DNA of 64,000 nt, taken from the NCBI RefSeq assembly GCF_002250115.1, contig NZ_CP019985.1, forward strand, positions 4,278,001 through 4,342,000. Reading direction: 5' to 3'. Below, one piece after another: positions 35,382 through 43,375 of the stretch; the first letter of the stretch is position 1; each line of letters begins with the position of its first letter. Made by a program: the position numbers and the translations under genes. The notes beneath the pieces are model-generated. The model was not told the DNA's origin, ran no database searches, and saw only the letters and a list, made by a program, of their open reading frames with translations. Source of the DNA: Shouchella clausii. Lineage in GTDB: Bacteria > Bacillota > Bacilli > Bacillales > Bacillaceae_D.

Positions 35382-37676
35382 TTAACTCGTCTTCGTCGCA
35401 AGTGTTTGCCGCGCTTCCTTCGCTGCCTCCACCATCACTTTTAATGCAGCCACTGTTTCTGGTTCTTGCCGTGTTTTTAAACCGCAGTCCGGGTTGACCC
35501 AAAATTGCTTTGGATGTAAGACATTCAACGCACGCTCAATGTTACGGGCAATTTCTTCTTTAGCTGGGACGCGGGGGCTGTGAATGTCATACACACCGAG
35601 GCCAATGCCTTTGTTATACGTGTAATCTTCGAATGATGAAATTAGTTCGCCATGGCTCCGGGACATTTCGATTGAAATGACATCTGCGTCAAGCCCGTCA
35701 ATCGCTTCGATAATATCTTGGAAATCAGAATAACACATATGCGTATGGATTTGCGTTTCTGGCTTTACTTGGTTGACCGTCAACTGGAAGGCCGTTACCG
35801 ATTGGTCAAGATAGCTTTGCCATTTCGCGCGCTTAAGCGGCAATCCTTCCCGCAAAGCAGGTTCATCTACTTGAATGACGCCAATCCCATGTTTTTCAAG
35901 GGCAAGGACTTCTTTGCGCAAAGCGAGAGCAATTTGATTAACCGCCTCGCCTTCGGTAATATCAGCCCTTGGAAACGACCAATTGTAAATCGTGACTGGG
36001 CCAGTTAGCATCCCCTTAACAGGTTTGTCTGTGTTGGATTGGGCATAAACCGTTTCTTTTACGGTCATTGGTTGTTTAAAGTAAACATCTCCGTAAATAA
36101 TCGGCGGCTTGACACAACGGGACCCATAAGATTGAACCCAGCCATACGTAGTAAACTGGAAGCCGCCAAGCTTTTCGCCAAAGAATTCAACCATGTCTGT
36201 CCGTTCAAACTCGCCATGGACAAGGACGTCGAGCCCGAGCTGTTCTTGGATAGCGATCCAGCGGTCTATCTCGGCGTTAATGAATGTTTCATAGCCAGCA
36301 CTGTCCAATTTTCCTTTGCGCCAGTCTAACCGTTTTTTACGGATCTCTTTTGTTTGTGGAAAACTGCCAATCGTCGTCGTCGGCAATAGCGGCAGTTTCA
36401 GTTTGGCCGCTTGCAACTTGGCCCGTGCAGGAGCATCTAGGCCACGGGATGGGTCCTCGTTGCTGATTTGCGCTACTTCTTGTTGGACCGATTGATTGTT
36501 TCGGGCCTGTGAAGCATTTAATCGCGCTAACGCGTGTTTGCTCGCTTCTAATAACGTAGCCGGCTCTTGACCGTTGACCACTTTCGCCAATGAAACGATT
36601 TCGCTTATTTTTTCATCCGCAAATGCAATCGCTTCTTTTAGTTCATCTGCAATGTTCTCTTCTGATTGCACTGTTACTGGCACATGCAATAGGCTAGATG
36701 ACGGCTGGAGGATGAGCCTTTCCCGTTCGACTCCTTGTAACAGTTCCTCTAGTTCGGCATATACAGCTGTAAGGTCCGTCCGCCAAATATTACGTCCGTC
36801 AATGACGCCAAGTGCTAACAGCTTATCGTTTGGAAATCCGTTTAGACGAAGATTTTGCAATGTTTCTTCTTTTCCAGCTACAAAGTCAAATCCTAGCCCC
36901 GCAACTGGCAGCTGTATAAAGCGGTTATAGTCATCGACGCTCTCAAAATAGGTTTGCAGCAAAAGCTTGGCGTTTGGCGCTAGTTTCGCTAATGACTGAT
37001 ACGTTTCCTCAACGACAGCCCACTCTGCTTCGGTCACATCGCCAGCCAAAATCGGTTCATCTACTTGAATCAATGGCGCGCCTGCTTGTGCCAATTCAGC
37101 CAGTACTTGTCCGTACAAAGGCACAAGTGTCTTCACATGCTCGGAGAAGGATTTATTTCCATATTGTTTTGCTAGTTTCACAAAACTGACTGGGCCAAGA
37201 ATTACCGGTTTGCCGTTAATGCCAAGCTCACTTTTCGCCTCTTTGTACAAACGCAGCCAGCGGTTATCGACAAGAGCTGGTTCTCTGCTAGCTGTTAACT
37301 CTGGGACAATATAGTGGTAGTTGGTGTTGAACCACTTTGTCATTTCGGCTGCGACAGCATCATCGCTTCCCCGGGCAATTGCAAAATACGTTTCCTCTTC
37401 CACTTTTCCGCCATCATACGTAAATCTTTCCGGCACAATGCCAAAAGCAACAGCCGTGTCTAGCACATGGTCATAATTACTAAAATCGCCTACTGGAATG
37501 AGATCAAGGCCGAGCTGTTGCTGTTTTTGCAAATAAGATAGCCTTAACGATTTCTGTTCCTGCAAAAAAGCAGCTTTTGAGCGCTTTCCTGCCCAAAACG
37601 CCTCAAGATTTTTTTTCCATTCTCGCTGGCCGCCAATCCGCGGATACCCTAATGATGAACTTCTCACTTTGCTCAA
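35382..37676 (-). CDS. metE: cobalamin-independent methionine synthase MetE
   Basis: This 764-residue enzyme transfers a methyl group from methyltetrahydrofolate to homocysteine. It has the two MetE barrels; zinc ligands sit in IHTHMCYSDF and NPDCGLKTR. The start is assigned to TTG 37676 because it gives the family N-terminus (SSLGYPRIGGQREWKKNLEAFW) and has AGGGGTGGAG upstream; in-frame ATG codons at 37694 and 37715 lack a ribosome site and the latter overlaps the terminator. The long leader carries SAM-I and cobalamin riboswitches, each with its own terminator. Either methionine surplus (SAM) or availability of the B12-dependent enzyme would shut the gene off. Confidence 0.95.
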   Translation of the reverse strand: MSKVRSSSLGYPRIGGQREWKKNLEAFWAGKRSKAAFLQEQKSLRLSYLQKQQQLGLDLIPVGDFSNYDHVLDTAVAFGIVPERFTYDGGKVEEETYFAIARGSDDAVAAEMTKWFNTNYHYIVPELTASREPALVDNRWLRLYKEAKSELGINGKPVILGPVSFVKLAKQYGNKSFSEHVKTLVPLYGQVLAELAQAGAPLIQVDEPILAGDVTEAEWAVVEETYQSLAKLAPNAKLLLQTYFESVDDYNRFIQLPVAGLGFDFVAGKEETLQNLRLNGFPNDKLLALGVIDGRNIWRTDLTAVYAELEELLQGVERERLILQPSSSLLHVPVTVQSEENIADELKEAIAFADEKISEIVSLAKVVNGQEPATLLEASKHALARLNASQARNNQSVQQEVAQISNEDPSRGLDAPARAKLQAAKLKLPLLPTTTIGSFPQTKEIRKKRLDWRKGKLDSAGYETFINAEIDRWIAIQEQLGLDVLVHGEFERTDMVEFFGEKLGGFQFTTYGWVQSYGSRCVKPPIIYGDVYFKQPMTVKETVYAQSNTDKPVKGMLTGPVTIYNWSFPRADITEGEAVNQIALALRKEVLALEKHGIGVIQVDEPALREGLPLKRAKWQSYLDQSVTAFQLTVNQVKPETQIHTHMCYSDFQDIIEAIDGLDADVISIEMSRSHGELISSFEDYTYNKGIGLGVYDIHSPRVPAKEEIARNIERALNVLHPKQFWVNPDCGLKTRQEPETVAALKVMVEAAKEARQTLATKTS

Positions 37677-37713
37677 AATTCTCCACCCCTTCATGTTTTT
37701 ATCATGCACATAC

Positions 37714-37747
37714 AAAAAATTCCCTTTACGCAGTTAAAAGGGAATTG
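37714..37747 (-). terminator. expression-platform terminator of the cobalamin riboswitch
   Basis: On the minus strand AATTCCCTTT pairs with AAAGGGAATT, followed by TTTTTG. It lies between the cobalamin aptamer and the metE ribosome site. Confidence 0.85.
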
Positions 37748-37840
37748 GAAAGTTAGCCAATGTTAACTCGTGCCTAGGCACAAACGTTCTATTGGCTTTG
37801 TTATCCACTCCTCTCTATATCCACGTAGAGTCAAGCAGTA

Positions 37841-37957
37841 CAAACAGGTAGGCAATCTGACTTCACGAATGGATGTTGCATCTCGTGTCACAGTGGCGGG
37901 ACCGTCCTGGATTTTCACCAGCTTCCCCTTTTAAGCGGCAAAAGCCGCACCTGTTTG
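37841..37957 (-). promoter_or_regulatory. cobalamin (AdoCbl) riboswitch aptamer upstream of metE
   Basis: The minus strand shows the B12-box elements in order: GGTGCGGC near the 5' end, GGGAAGCTGGTGAAAATCC, then GGTCCCGCCACTGTGA, and a 3' AAGTCAGATTGCC. P1 closes by pairing CAAACAGGT (37949-37957 on this strand) with ACCTGTTTG (37841-37849). A terminator follows. It lowers metE expression when B12 is available for MetH. Confidence 0.93.
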
Positions 37958-37970
37958 CATCTATAAAATT

Positions 37971-38004
37971 GAAAAACACCCGTTCCGGGACTGGAAAGGG
38001 TGTT
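37971..38004 (-). terminator. expression-platform terminator of the SAM-I riboswitch
   Basis: AACACCC pairs with GGGTGTT around a long, partly paired loop, followed by TTTTC on the minus strand. It lies between the two aptamers, so each switch has its own terminator. Confidence 0.85.
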
Positions 38005-38021
38005 GTTTTCACGAAATGAAT

Positions 38022-38126
38022 CCCCTTATCTGCCAAAGTTCCCTTTGCTGGATTTAGCACCTTTTCATCGCAATGAATGGTTGCTGAAGCTTCATTGGGC
38101 CAGTCCCTCCGCTTCTCGTTATAAGA
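38022..38126 (-). promoter_or_regulatory. SAM-I (S-box) riboswitch aptamer upstream of metE
   Basis: The minus strand carries the S-box core: CTTAT...GCGGAGGGACTGGCCC, ATGAAGCTTCAGCAACC, AAGGTGCTAAATCCAGCAAA and the closing GATAAG. It is the first of two tandem switches and ends metE transcription when SAM is high. Confidence 0.95.
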
Positions 38127-38153
38127 GTGTTTTTATGAAAATGTGTTGTTCAT

Positions 38154-38182
38154 ACTGTAGCATGAGTTTTCATAGTTGTCAA
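38154..38182 (-). promoter_or_regulatory. sigma-A promoter of the metE leader
   Basis: TTGACA (38177-38182), a 17-bp spacer and TACAGT (38154-38159) on the minus strand, about 28 bases before the SAM aptamer. Confidence 0.8.
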
Positions 38183-38398
38183 AACAAAAATCGTTCCTTT
38201 TTTATTGCAAGAAGTTTGGGATGACTTAGCAAACAATGACGATCGTTTAAGACCGTCGTCTAGAGTGTCCGGCGCTATTTCAATATTGCTATGTTCCAAC
38301 ATTTTCAGTCATTGCCTTTTTTCCAAAACAGGCAAACACCTTTTTTTCTTTGAGGAATCTGTTAAAATAGGAGAGTTGATTGATAAGGAGGAACATCG

Positions 38399-39415
38399 AT
38401 GCCTAAACGAAACGATCTGTGCCCATGCGGGAGCGGAAAAAAATATAAAAAATGCTGTATGAATCGCTCATCTAACCAGGCAATGGTCGTGCAAGACGAA
38501 CTAAACCAGCTTGAAACAGAATTGCTTTACATGGCATTTACCCGCTACCAAAAACAGTTAACAAATTGGGTGCAAAGCTACCATTCCGTTTATCCTGAGG
38601 CTGATAAAACAGTGACTGAAACACTTTCAAGCATGTTGCTTGTTTGGTTGATTTTCACTAAGCCCATTCAAGAGGACGGGACAACGATTTTTGATGTTTT
38701 TTACGAAGGGAAAAAGAGAAAGCTTAAACGCCCAAAAACTGCTTTCCTGTTAGAAACTTGGAAACACACGCGCCCAGCTGTTCTTGAAATTAAACAGCAA
38801 ACGGATGAGCGTGTGTACAGAAGCGTCGACTTGTTAACGGGACGAAAGATCGACCATACATTGCCAACTGAGCATGACGAGACCGCACAACCAGGCTCCA
38901 CTGTCATCGGTTTTCCGGCAAAATCTGATCCGCATATGTCCTTTATTGGTCCTGTTATTAGCCATTTGCCTGAAAAAACGGCTGCTATTAAACAAAAAGT
39001 CGCTGCGTTTGCAAACGAAACAGAAGACGCCTTTTTGCAAAAGTGGCCACAGCTGTTGTCAGCCCTTTTAAATAGCGAACAGGCTCCAACAGTTGCTCCT
39101 GATCAGTTCCGCTGGCATACAGAAAAACAAAAGGAAACAGCCGAAGCATTGCTCAATGGCCTCCGCCTTGATCAGTGCCCGCCGGAAATTGAAATGCTTG
39201 CCTTAGAGAAATGGAGCCAGTTTTGCCAGGAACACAACCCGGCAATCCGCAAGCCAGAAGCGTACGCTGCTGCGATGGAATACGCCCTTCAAACGATTGC
39301 GCCTATTTCCGCTACACAAAAAGCACTTGCTAAAAAGTACGGTGTTAGCCCATCAACGATTTCCGCCCGCTCAGCAGAAATTGTGACTGTGCTAAAAGAA
39401 ACAGCAACGGCCTAA
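38399..39415 (+). CDS. SEC-C zinc motif protein with C-terminal helix-turn-helix
   Basis: This 338-residue protein begins with a SEC-C zinc-binding motif, DLCPCGSGKKYKKCC (residues about 6-20), as found at the C-terminus of SecA. The long middle part is helical and unrecognised. The C-terminus (about 305-330) reads ATQKALAKKYGVSPSTISARSAEI, a good helix-turn-helix. The combination suggests a nucleic-acid-binding or regulatory role. An AAGGAGGA site precedes ATG 38399, and a strong terminator follows. No partner gene is evident. Confidence 0.82.
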   Translation: MPKRNDLCPCGSGKKYKKCCMNRSSNQAMVVQDELNQLETELLYMAFTRYQKQLTNWVQSYHSVYPEADKTVTETLSSMLLVWLIFTKPIQEDGTTIFDVFYEGKKRKLKRPKTAFLLETWKHTRPAVLEIKQQTDERVYRSVDLLTGRKIDHTLPTEHDETAQPGSTVIGFPAKSDPHMSFIGPVISHLPEKTAAIKQKVAAFANETEDAFLQKWPQLLSALLNSEQAPTVAPDQFRWHTEKQKETAEALLNGLRLDQCPPEIEMLALEKWSQFCQEHNPAIRKPEAYAAAMEYALQTIAPISATQKALAKKYGVSPSTISARSAEIVTVLKETATA

Positions 39416-39419
39416 TGGC

Positions 39420-39453
39420 TGAACAGCCAAAGTCTCCGCTTTGGCTGTTCAAT
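39420..39453 (+). terminator. intrinsic terminator of the SEC-C gene
   Basis: TGAACAGCCAAAG pairs perfectly with CTTTGGCTGTTCA around TCTCCG; the T tract is short (ATTCTCGTT). Confidence 0.75.
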
Positions 39454-39463
39454 TCTCGTTTAA

Positions 39464-39666
39464 GCGCCTTGCGCTTTTGTTATCGTCTAGCTAGGCGCCA
39501 TCAGCTCGAGACGCTTCGGACCAGCCGCTGAAGTAAAATGCTACTTCATCTTCTGATCCTCCAGCGCTTGTCGCTGATTACCGGGCGCCTTACGCTTTTG
39601 TTATCGTCTAGCTCCAGGCGCCATCAGCTCGAGTCGCTTCGGACCGGGCGCCTTGCGCTTTTGTTA
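39464..39666. repeat. GC-rich intergenic repeat, two full units and a partial
   Basis: A unit of about 60 bp starting GCGCCTTGCGCTTTTGTTAT and running through TCGTCTAGCT, GGCGCCATCAGCTCGAG and CGCTTCGGACC occurs at 39464-39522 and again at 39585-39644. A fragment follows at 39647-39666. The link between units contains a short inverted pair (GAAGTAAAATGCTACTTC). It ends exactly at the ribosome site of the next gene. It is much richer in GC than nearby intergenic DNA and resembles dispersed intergenic repeats seen in Bacillus genomes. Confidence 0.7.
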
Positions 39667-39680
39667 TAAGGAGGGGTTTG

Positions 39681-40115
39681 ATGCATAAGGGTTCTTCGCT
39701 GCTTACTGTATGCGTGACTGTGTTTTTTATCATTGTCATCTCAGCAGCGGTTCTCGCATTCATCTTTGGTATATATTATTTAGGGATGGCCGGTTTGTTC
39801 CAACTGCTTGGCATTCGCTATGACTCTGTTCAGGCTTTAGCTTTGTTTGTCTTGCTTTTTTTGTTGATCGGCATTTTTATTGAATTGTTTGCTAAAGTGT
39901 TCAATACGTTGCTTCTTCCTGCTGTCGGAAGCAGACCGCTTCAGAAAATACTAGAATTTTGCATAAGATATACATTCACACTTCCTGTTGTTTTTTTGCT
40001 TGACCACTATATGTCTACCATCCACATTAAACTGATGTCGCAAGCAGCCCTTGCTGCGTTTGTCGTCGTAATAGAGATGCTCATTGACAATGAGGATTAC
40101 AGCCAAAAAGGCTGA
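39681..40115 (+). CDS. small multi-pass membrane protein, possibly YrvL-like
   Basis: This 144-residue protein has about four hydrophobic segments (7-34, 50-72, 93-108, 118-135). Start ATG 39681 follows AAGGAGGGG; a TTG one codon earlier is less likely. The pattern LFQLLGIRYDSVQALALFVLLFLLIGIFIELF resembles YrvL regulatory proteins of Bacillus, but that is a tentative match. Its ribosome site sits at the edge of the repeat block, so its promoter may be inside or before the repeats. Confidence 0.7.
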   Translation: MHKGSSLLTVCVTVFFIIVISAAVLAFIFGIYYLGMAGLFQLLGIRYDSVQALALFVLLFLLIGIFIELFAKVFNTLLLPAVGSRPLQKILEFCIRYTFTLPVVFLLDHYMSTIHIKLMSQAALAAFVVVIEMLIDNEDYSQKG

Positions 40116-40344
40116 TAGAAGTTTGCTTACCGATAGGTGCTTGCCCTTAGGCAGGTGATCTATTTTGTTCAATAGACAGAATATTATGATTTCAATCCCG
40201 CTTCTCTACTTCCATACCTAGTACGCCCCTCTTATTTTAGCGTAACTTTTACAATCTATTACATTATAAAACACTATTAAACGGTTTTTTCTGCTATGAT
40301 TTAGTATGCCCATTTGGTGCTGATCATCTTTAAGGAGGAACAAT

Positions 40345-43281
40345 ATGCCGATACGAAAATCAATGCGACACATGATTCTGCTAGTTTTTGCTCTATTCTT
40401 CTGTTTAACCGTTCCACAATCCGTTTCTGGAGAAACAGGTGAAAAAACGCTTCATATTATTCACACTAATGATATCCATGCTAGCTTTGACGAGTATGGG
40501 AAAGTGGCAGCTTACATACAGAACAAGCGGCAAATGTCCGACCATTTTCTGTATGTCGATGCCGGTGATTTTGCGAGCGGCAACCCTGTCGTCGATTTAA
40601 ATTACGGAAAGCCAATGATCGACATATTTAACCTTGTTGGCTTAGATGCATTTACAATTGGCAACCATGAGTTCGATTACGGGCAAGACCATTTAAAAAC
40701 GAACATGGAACAGGCAAACTTTCCTTGGCTTGCCGCCAACCTTGATACAGGGGCGACGGATGTCGAAAATACGAAACCTTATGTGTTATTAGATGCGGAT
40801 GGCATCTCCGTTGCATTATTTAGCTTAACGCAGGCGCCGCCAGCAACAGCACCAGCAAATGTAGTTGGTATGGATTTTGATAATGATTATATAGGAACAG
40901 CGCTTGCTTATAAAGACGAGTTGGAAAGTCAAGCTGATGTCATTATTGCTCTGACTCATATCGGCTACGACCAAGACCGCCGCCTTGCGAATGAGGTCGA
41001 GTATTTTGATGCTATTATAGGCGGCCATTCTCATACGACATTAAACGCTCCTGCCATTGTAAACGGCACGCCAATTGTCCAAACGGGTTCCAATTTGCAA
41101 CATATAGGTGAACTGGAGTTTACCTACAATGAAACGACTGATGAGGTAACGGAAGTTTCAGGCCAGCTTACAGCGGTATCCTCCTTAACAGAAACGGATG
41201 AAGACGTCCAAGCAGTTATTGATAAGTACAACGAAGAGATGGATGAGCTTCTCGGCAAAGTAATCGGCTATTCAAACACCGGGCTATCCCGTGACGGGCG
41301 CTATGATCGCGATGTTCCTCTCGGCAATTTTTGGACAGATGCCATGCGCGCTTTTGCCGATGCAGATATTGCCTTAACGAATAATGGCGGCATTCGCGAC
41401 AGCATTGCCCCAGGCGAAGTGACATTAAACGACATCTATAAAATTGAGCCTTTTGCCAATGAGATTATGGTGATTGAAATGACAGGCGAAGCGATCGAAA
41501 ACGTCATCGCCTATTCATACGCCCGTGATGATCGCAACCAAATTGATTTGCAAACATCAGGTCTACACTACGAAATTATAACAGGAATGACAGGCAACTT
41601 TATTGACGTGAACGTATCAATTGATGGCCAGCCACTTGAGGCAGACTCCACTTATAAAGTGGCAGTTGCTGACTATATTGGCACTGGCGGATCAGGATAC
41701 CATTTTGAAGGCGAAATCTTACAAGAAACAGTCGGCCTAATGACGACGGCAATGGAACAATATGCTTTGGAACGTACGGCTGCAGGCCACGCGCTTGACT
41801 ACGAAAGCGAGGGGCGGATTGCTTTAAAAGTGGATCCAACTGCGCCAAATCCAGGGGAGATCATCGGCTCGACGAACACAGGCCTTTATTCTGAAAACAA
41901 AAACAAACAAGATGTTGGCCTTGGCAACTTATACGCCGATTCAATTCGCGCTAAAACAGGCAGCGACTTTGCGCTTTTAAACGGTTCTTCCATCACTGGA
42001 GAAATTCCTCCAGGCTCGATTACAGACAAACAAATTGAAGCTCTCGACCGTTATGGCAACACCATTGTTGTTGTCGAAACGACAGGTTCCCGCTTAAAAG
42101 AAGTTTTACTCGAGCAATCACGTTACCATCGAGGCGTTGATTTGCAAGGTTCTGGCTTGACTTACACGCTCATTCCAGACGAGAACAGCGGCTTTAGCGA
42201 CGTGACTATACTACTTGAAAACGGCGAACCACTTGATCCTGATGGAACGTATACCGTCGCTTATAACGACTATATGCATGCCTCAACCTTTTACAACCTC
42301 GGCACGGCCGTTGATGACAGCTACGGCCCTGTTTGGCAAGCTGTAGTTGATTATGCATCAACGCAAACAGAGCCAATCGATTATACAGAAGGAAGCCGCA
42401 TTGCCATTGAAGGCAAAGAGCCGGAAGACCCTACTGGCACACTGACTATCGCAGAAGCAATCGCCAACAACTCAGGCACAAAGGCAGTCAAGGGCTACAT
42501 TGTCGGGTCGATCAATAACAACCGACCTATTATCGGCGAAGGCAGCCACGCCCCTTCTAACTTGTTATTGGCAGACTCACCAGATGAGACAGACAGGGCG
42601 AAGATGTTGCCTGTTCAGCTTGTGAACGGCACCCCTGTCCGAAATGGGCTAAACTTAGTCAACAATCCTGAAAACATTGGCAAACAAGTACGGATAATAG
42701 GTTCGCTAGAAACTTATTTTGGAACGCCAGGCATGAGAAACCCATCAACATACGCTTTTATCGAAGAACCAGTTGAACCAGAACCTGAGCTACCAGCATG
42801 CGATTATAAAGCGTGGGAGAAAACCGCCATTTATACAGCTGGCGACCGCGTCGAGCATGAAGGCGATTTTTATGAAGCCAAATGGTGGACACAAGGGGAA
42901 AATCCTGCTGATTCAGGAAGGTGGGACGTCTGGAAAAAAGCAACTGATTGCTATGAGGATCCTGATGGACCGCAAGAATGGCAAGCAGATGAAATCTACA
43001 CTGCCGGCGATCGTGTTTACTATGAAGGCCAGCTATACGAAGCAAAATGGTGGACGCAAGGTGAGAATCCGAGTGAATCGGGACAGTGGGATGTTTGGAA
43101 AAAAGTGACTGATTCCGAGGAAGTACCTGAAGGACCACAAGAGTGGAATGCTACCACTATTTATGTCGCTGGCGACCGCGTGTTCTATGAGGGCCGACTA
43201 TACGAAGCGAAATGGTGGACGCAAGGCGAAAATCCGAGTGAATCGGGACAATGGGATGTTTGGAAAAAAGTAAGCAACTAG
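40345..43281 (+). CDS. secreted 5'-nucleotidase/UDP-sugar hydrolase with carbohydrate-binding repeats
   Basis: This 978-residue exported protein has a signal peptide (about 1-29). A metallophosphatase domain follows, with HTNDIHA, DAGDF, GNHEFDYG and GGHSHT, and a 5'-nucleotidase C-terminal domain (GVVIGYSNTG-type start, NNGGIRDSIAPGEV). A second such C-terminal domain follows without its own phosphatase (about 505-690). Then come a DUF6359-like segment (about 693-800) and three tandem chitin-binding-like CBM5/12 modules (about 811-978), each with AGDRVxxEGxxYEAKWWTQGENP. It would release phosphate and nucleosides outside the cell while bound to polysaccharide. No LPxTG or SLH anchor is present. 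Confidence 0.92.
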   Translation: MPIRKSMRHMILLVFALFFCLTVPQSVSGETGEKTLHIIHTNDIHASFDEYGKVAAYIQNKRQMSDHFLYVDAGDFASGNPVVDLNYGKPMIDIFNLVGLDAFTIGNHEFDYGQDHLKTNMEQANFPWLAANLDTGATDVENTKPYVLLDADGISVALFSLTQAPPATAPANVVGMDFDNDYIGTALAYKDELESQADVIIALTHIGYDQDRRLANEVEYFDAIIGGHSHTTLNAPAIVNGTPIVQTGSNLQHIGELEFTYNETTDEVTEVSGQLTAVSSLTETDEDVQAVIDKYNEEMDELLGKVIGYSNTGLSRDGRYDRDVPLGNFWTDAMRAFADADIALTNNGGIRDSIAPGEVTLNDIYKIEPFANEIMVIEMTGEAIENVIAYSYARDDRNQIDLQTSGLHYEIITGMTGNFIDVNVSIDGQPLEADSTYKVAVADYIGTGGSGYHFEGEILQETVGLMTTAMEQYALERTAAGHALDYESEGRIALKVDPTAPNPGEIIGSTNTGLYSENKNKQDVGLGNLYADSIRAKTGSDFALLNGSSITGEIPPGSITDKQIEALDRYGNTIVVVETTGSRLKEVLLEQSRYHRGVDLQGSGLTYTLIPDENSGFSDVTILLENGEPLDPDGTYTVAYNDYMHASTFYNLGTAVDDSYGPVWQAVVDYASTQTEPIDYTEGSRIAIEGKEPEDPTGTLTIAEAIANNSGTKAVKGYIVGSINNNRPIIGEGSHAPSNLLLADSPDETDRAKMLPVQLVNGTPVRNGLNLVNNPENIGKQVRIIGSLETYFGTPGMRNPSTYAFIEEPVEPEPELPACDYKAWEKTAIYTAGDRVEHEGDFYEAKWWTQGENPADSGRWDVWKKATDCYEDPDGPQEWQADEIYTAGDRVYYEGQLYEAKWWTQGENPSESGQWDVWKKVTDSEEVPEGPQEWNATTIYVAGDRVFYEGRLYEAKWWTQGENPSESGQWDVWKKVSN
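42811..43281 (+). repeat. tandem repeats encoding three carbohydrate-binding modules
   Basis: Three units of roughly 150 bp encode near-identical modules; the last two are most alike at the DNA level (shared GAAATGGTGGAC, GGTGAGAATCCGAGTGAATC-type stretches). This suggests recent duplication. Confidence 0.75.
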
Positions 43282-43283
43282 CA

Positions 43284-43316
43284 CAAAAAAGTCGGGAGCA
43301 CTCCCGACTTTTTTGT
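43284..43316. terminator. bidirectional intrinsic terminator
   Basis: AAAAAAGTCGGGAG pairs with CTCCCGACTTTTTT around CA. It separates the nucleotidase gene from the convergent xpt operon. Confidence 0.9.
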
Positions 43317-43375
43317 TTATAGCGATTCATTCATCATACAGTGGATGGATGTCTCAATGCTTGAACGTTTTACTT

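Noticed and set aside
35068-35502. Several short ORFs in the 5' part of the group II intron and the metE end
   Set aside because: The region is structured intron RNA (domains I-III) and the conserved metE C-terminus.
37863-38060. ORF on the minus strand within the metE leader
   Set aside because: It is entirely explained by the SAM and cobalamin riboswitch sequences.
39464-39666. Possible CRISPR array in the repeat block
   Set aside because: Only two full units and a fragment, unit length about 60 bp with irregular spacing, and no cas genes nearby.
42811-43281. Possible CRISPR-like direct repeats
   Set aside because: The repeats are in frame, about 150 bp long, and encode carbohydrate-binding modules.
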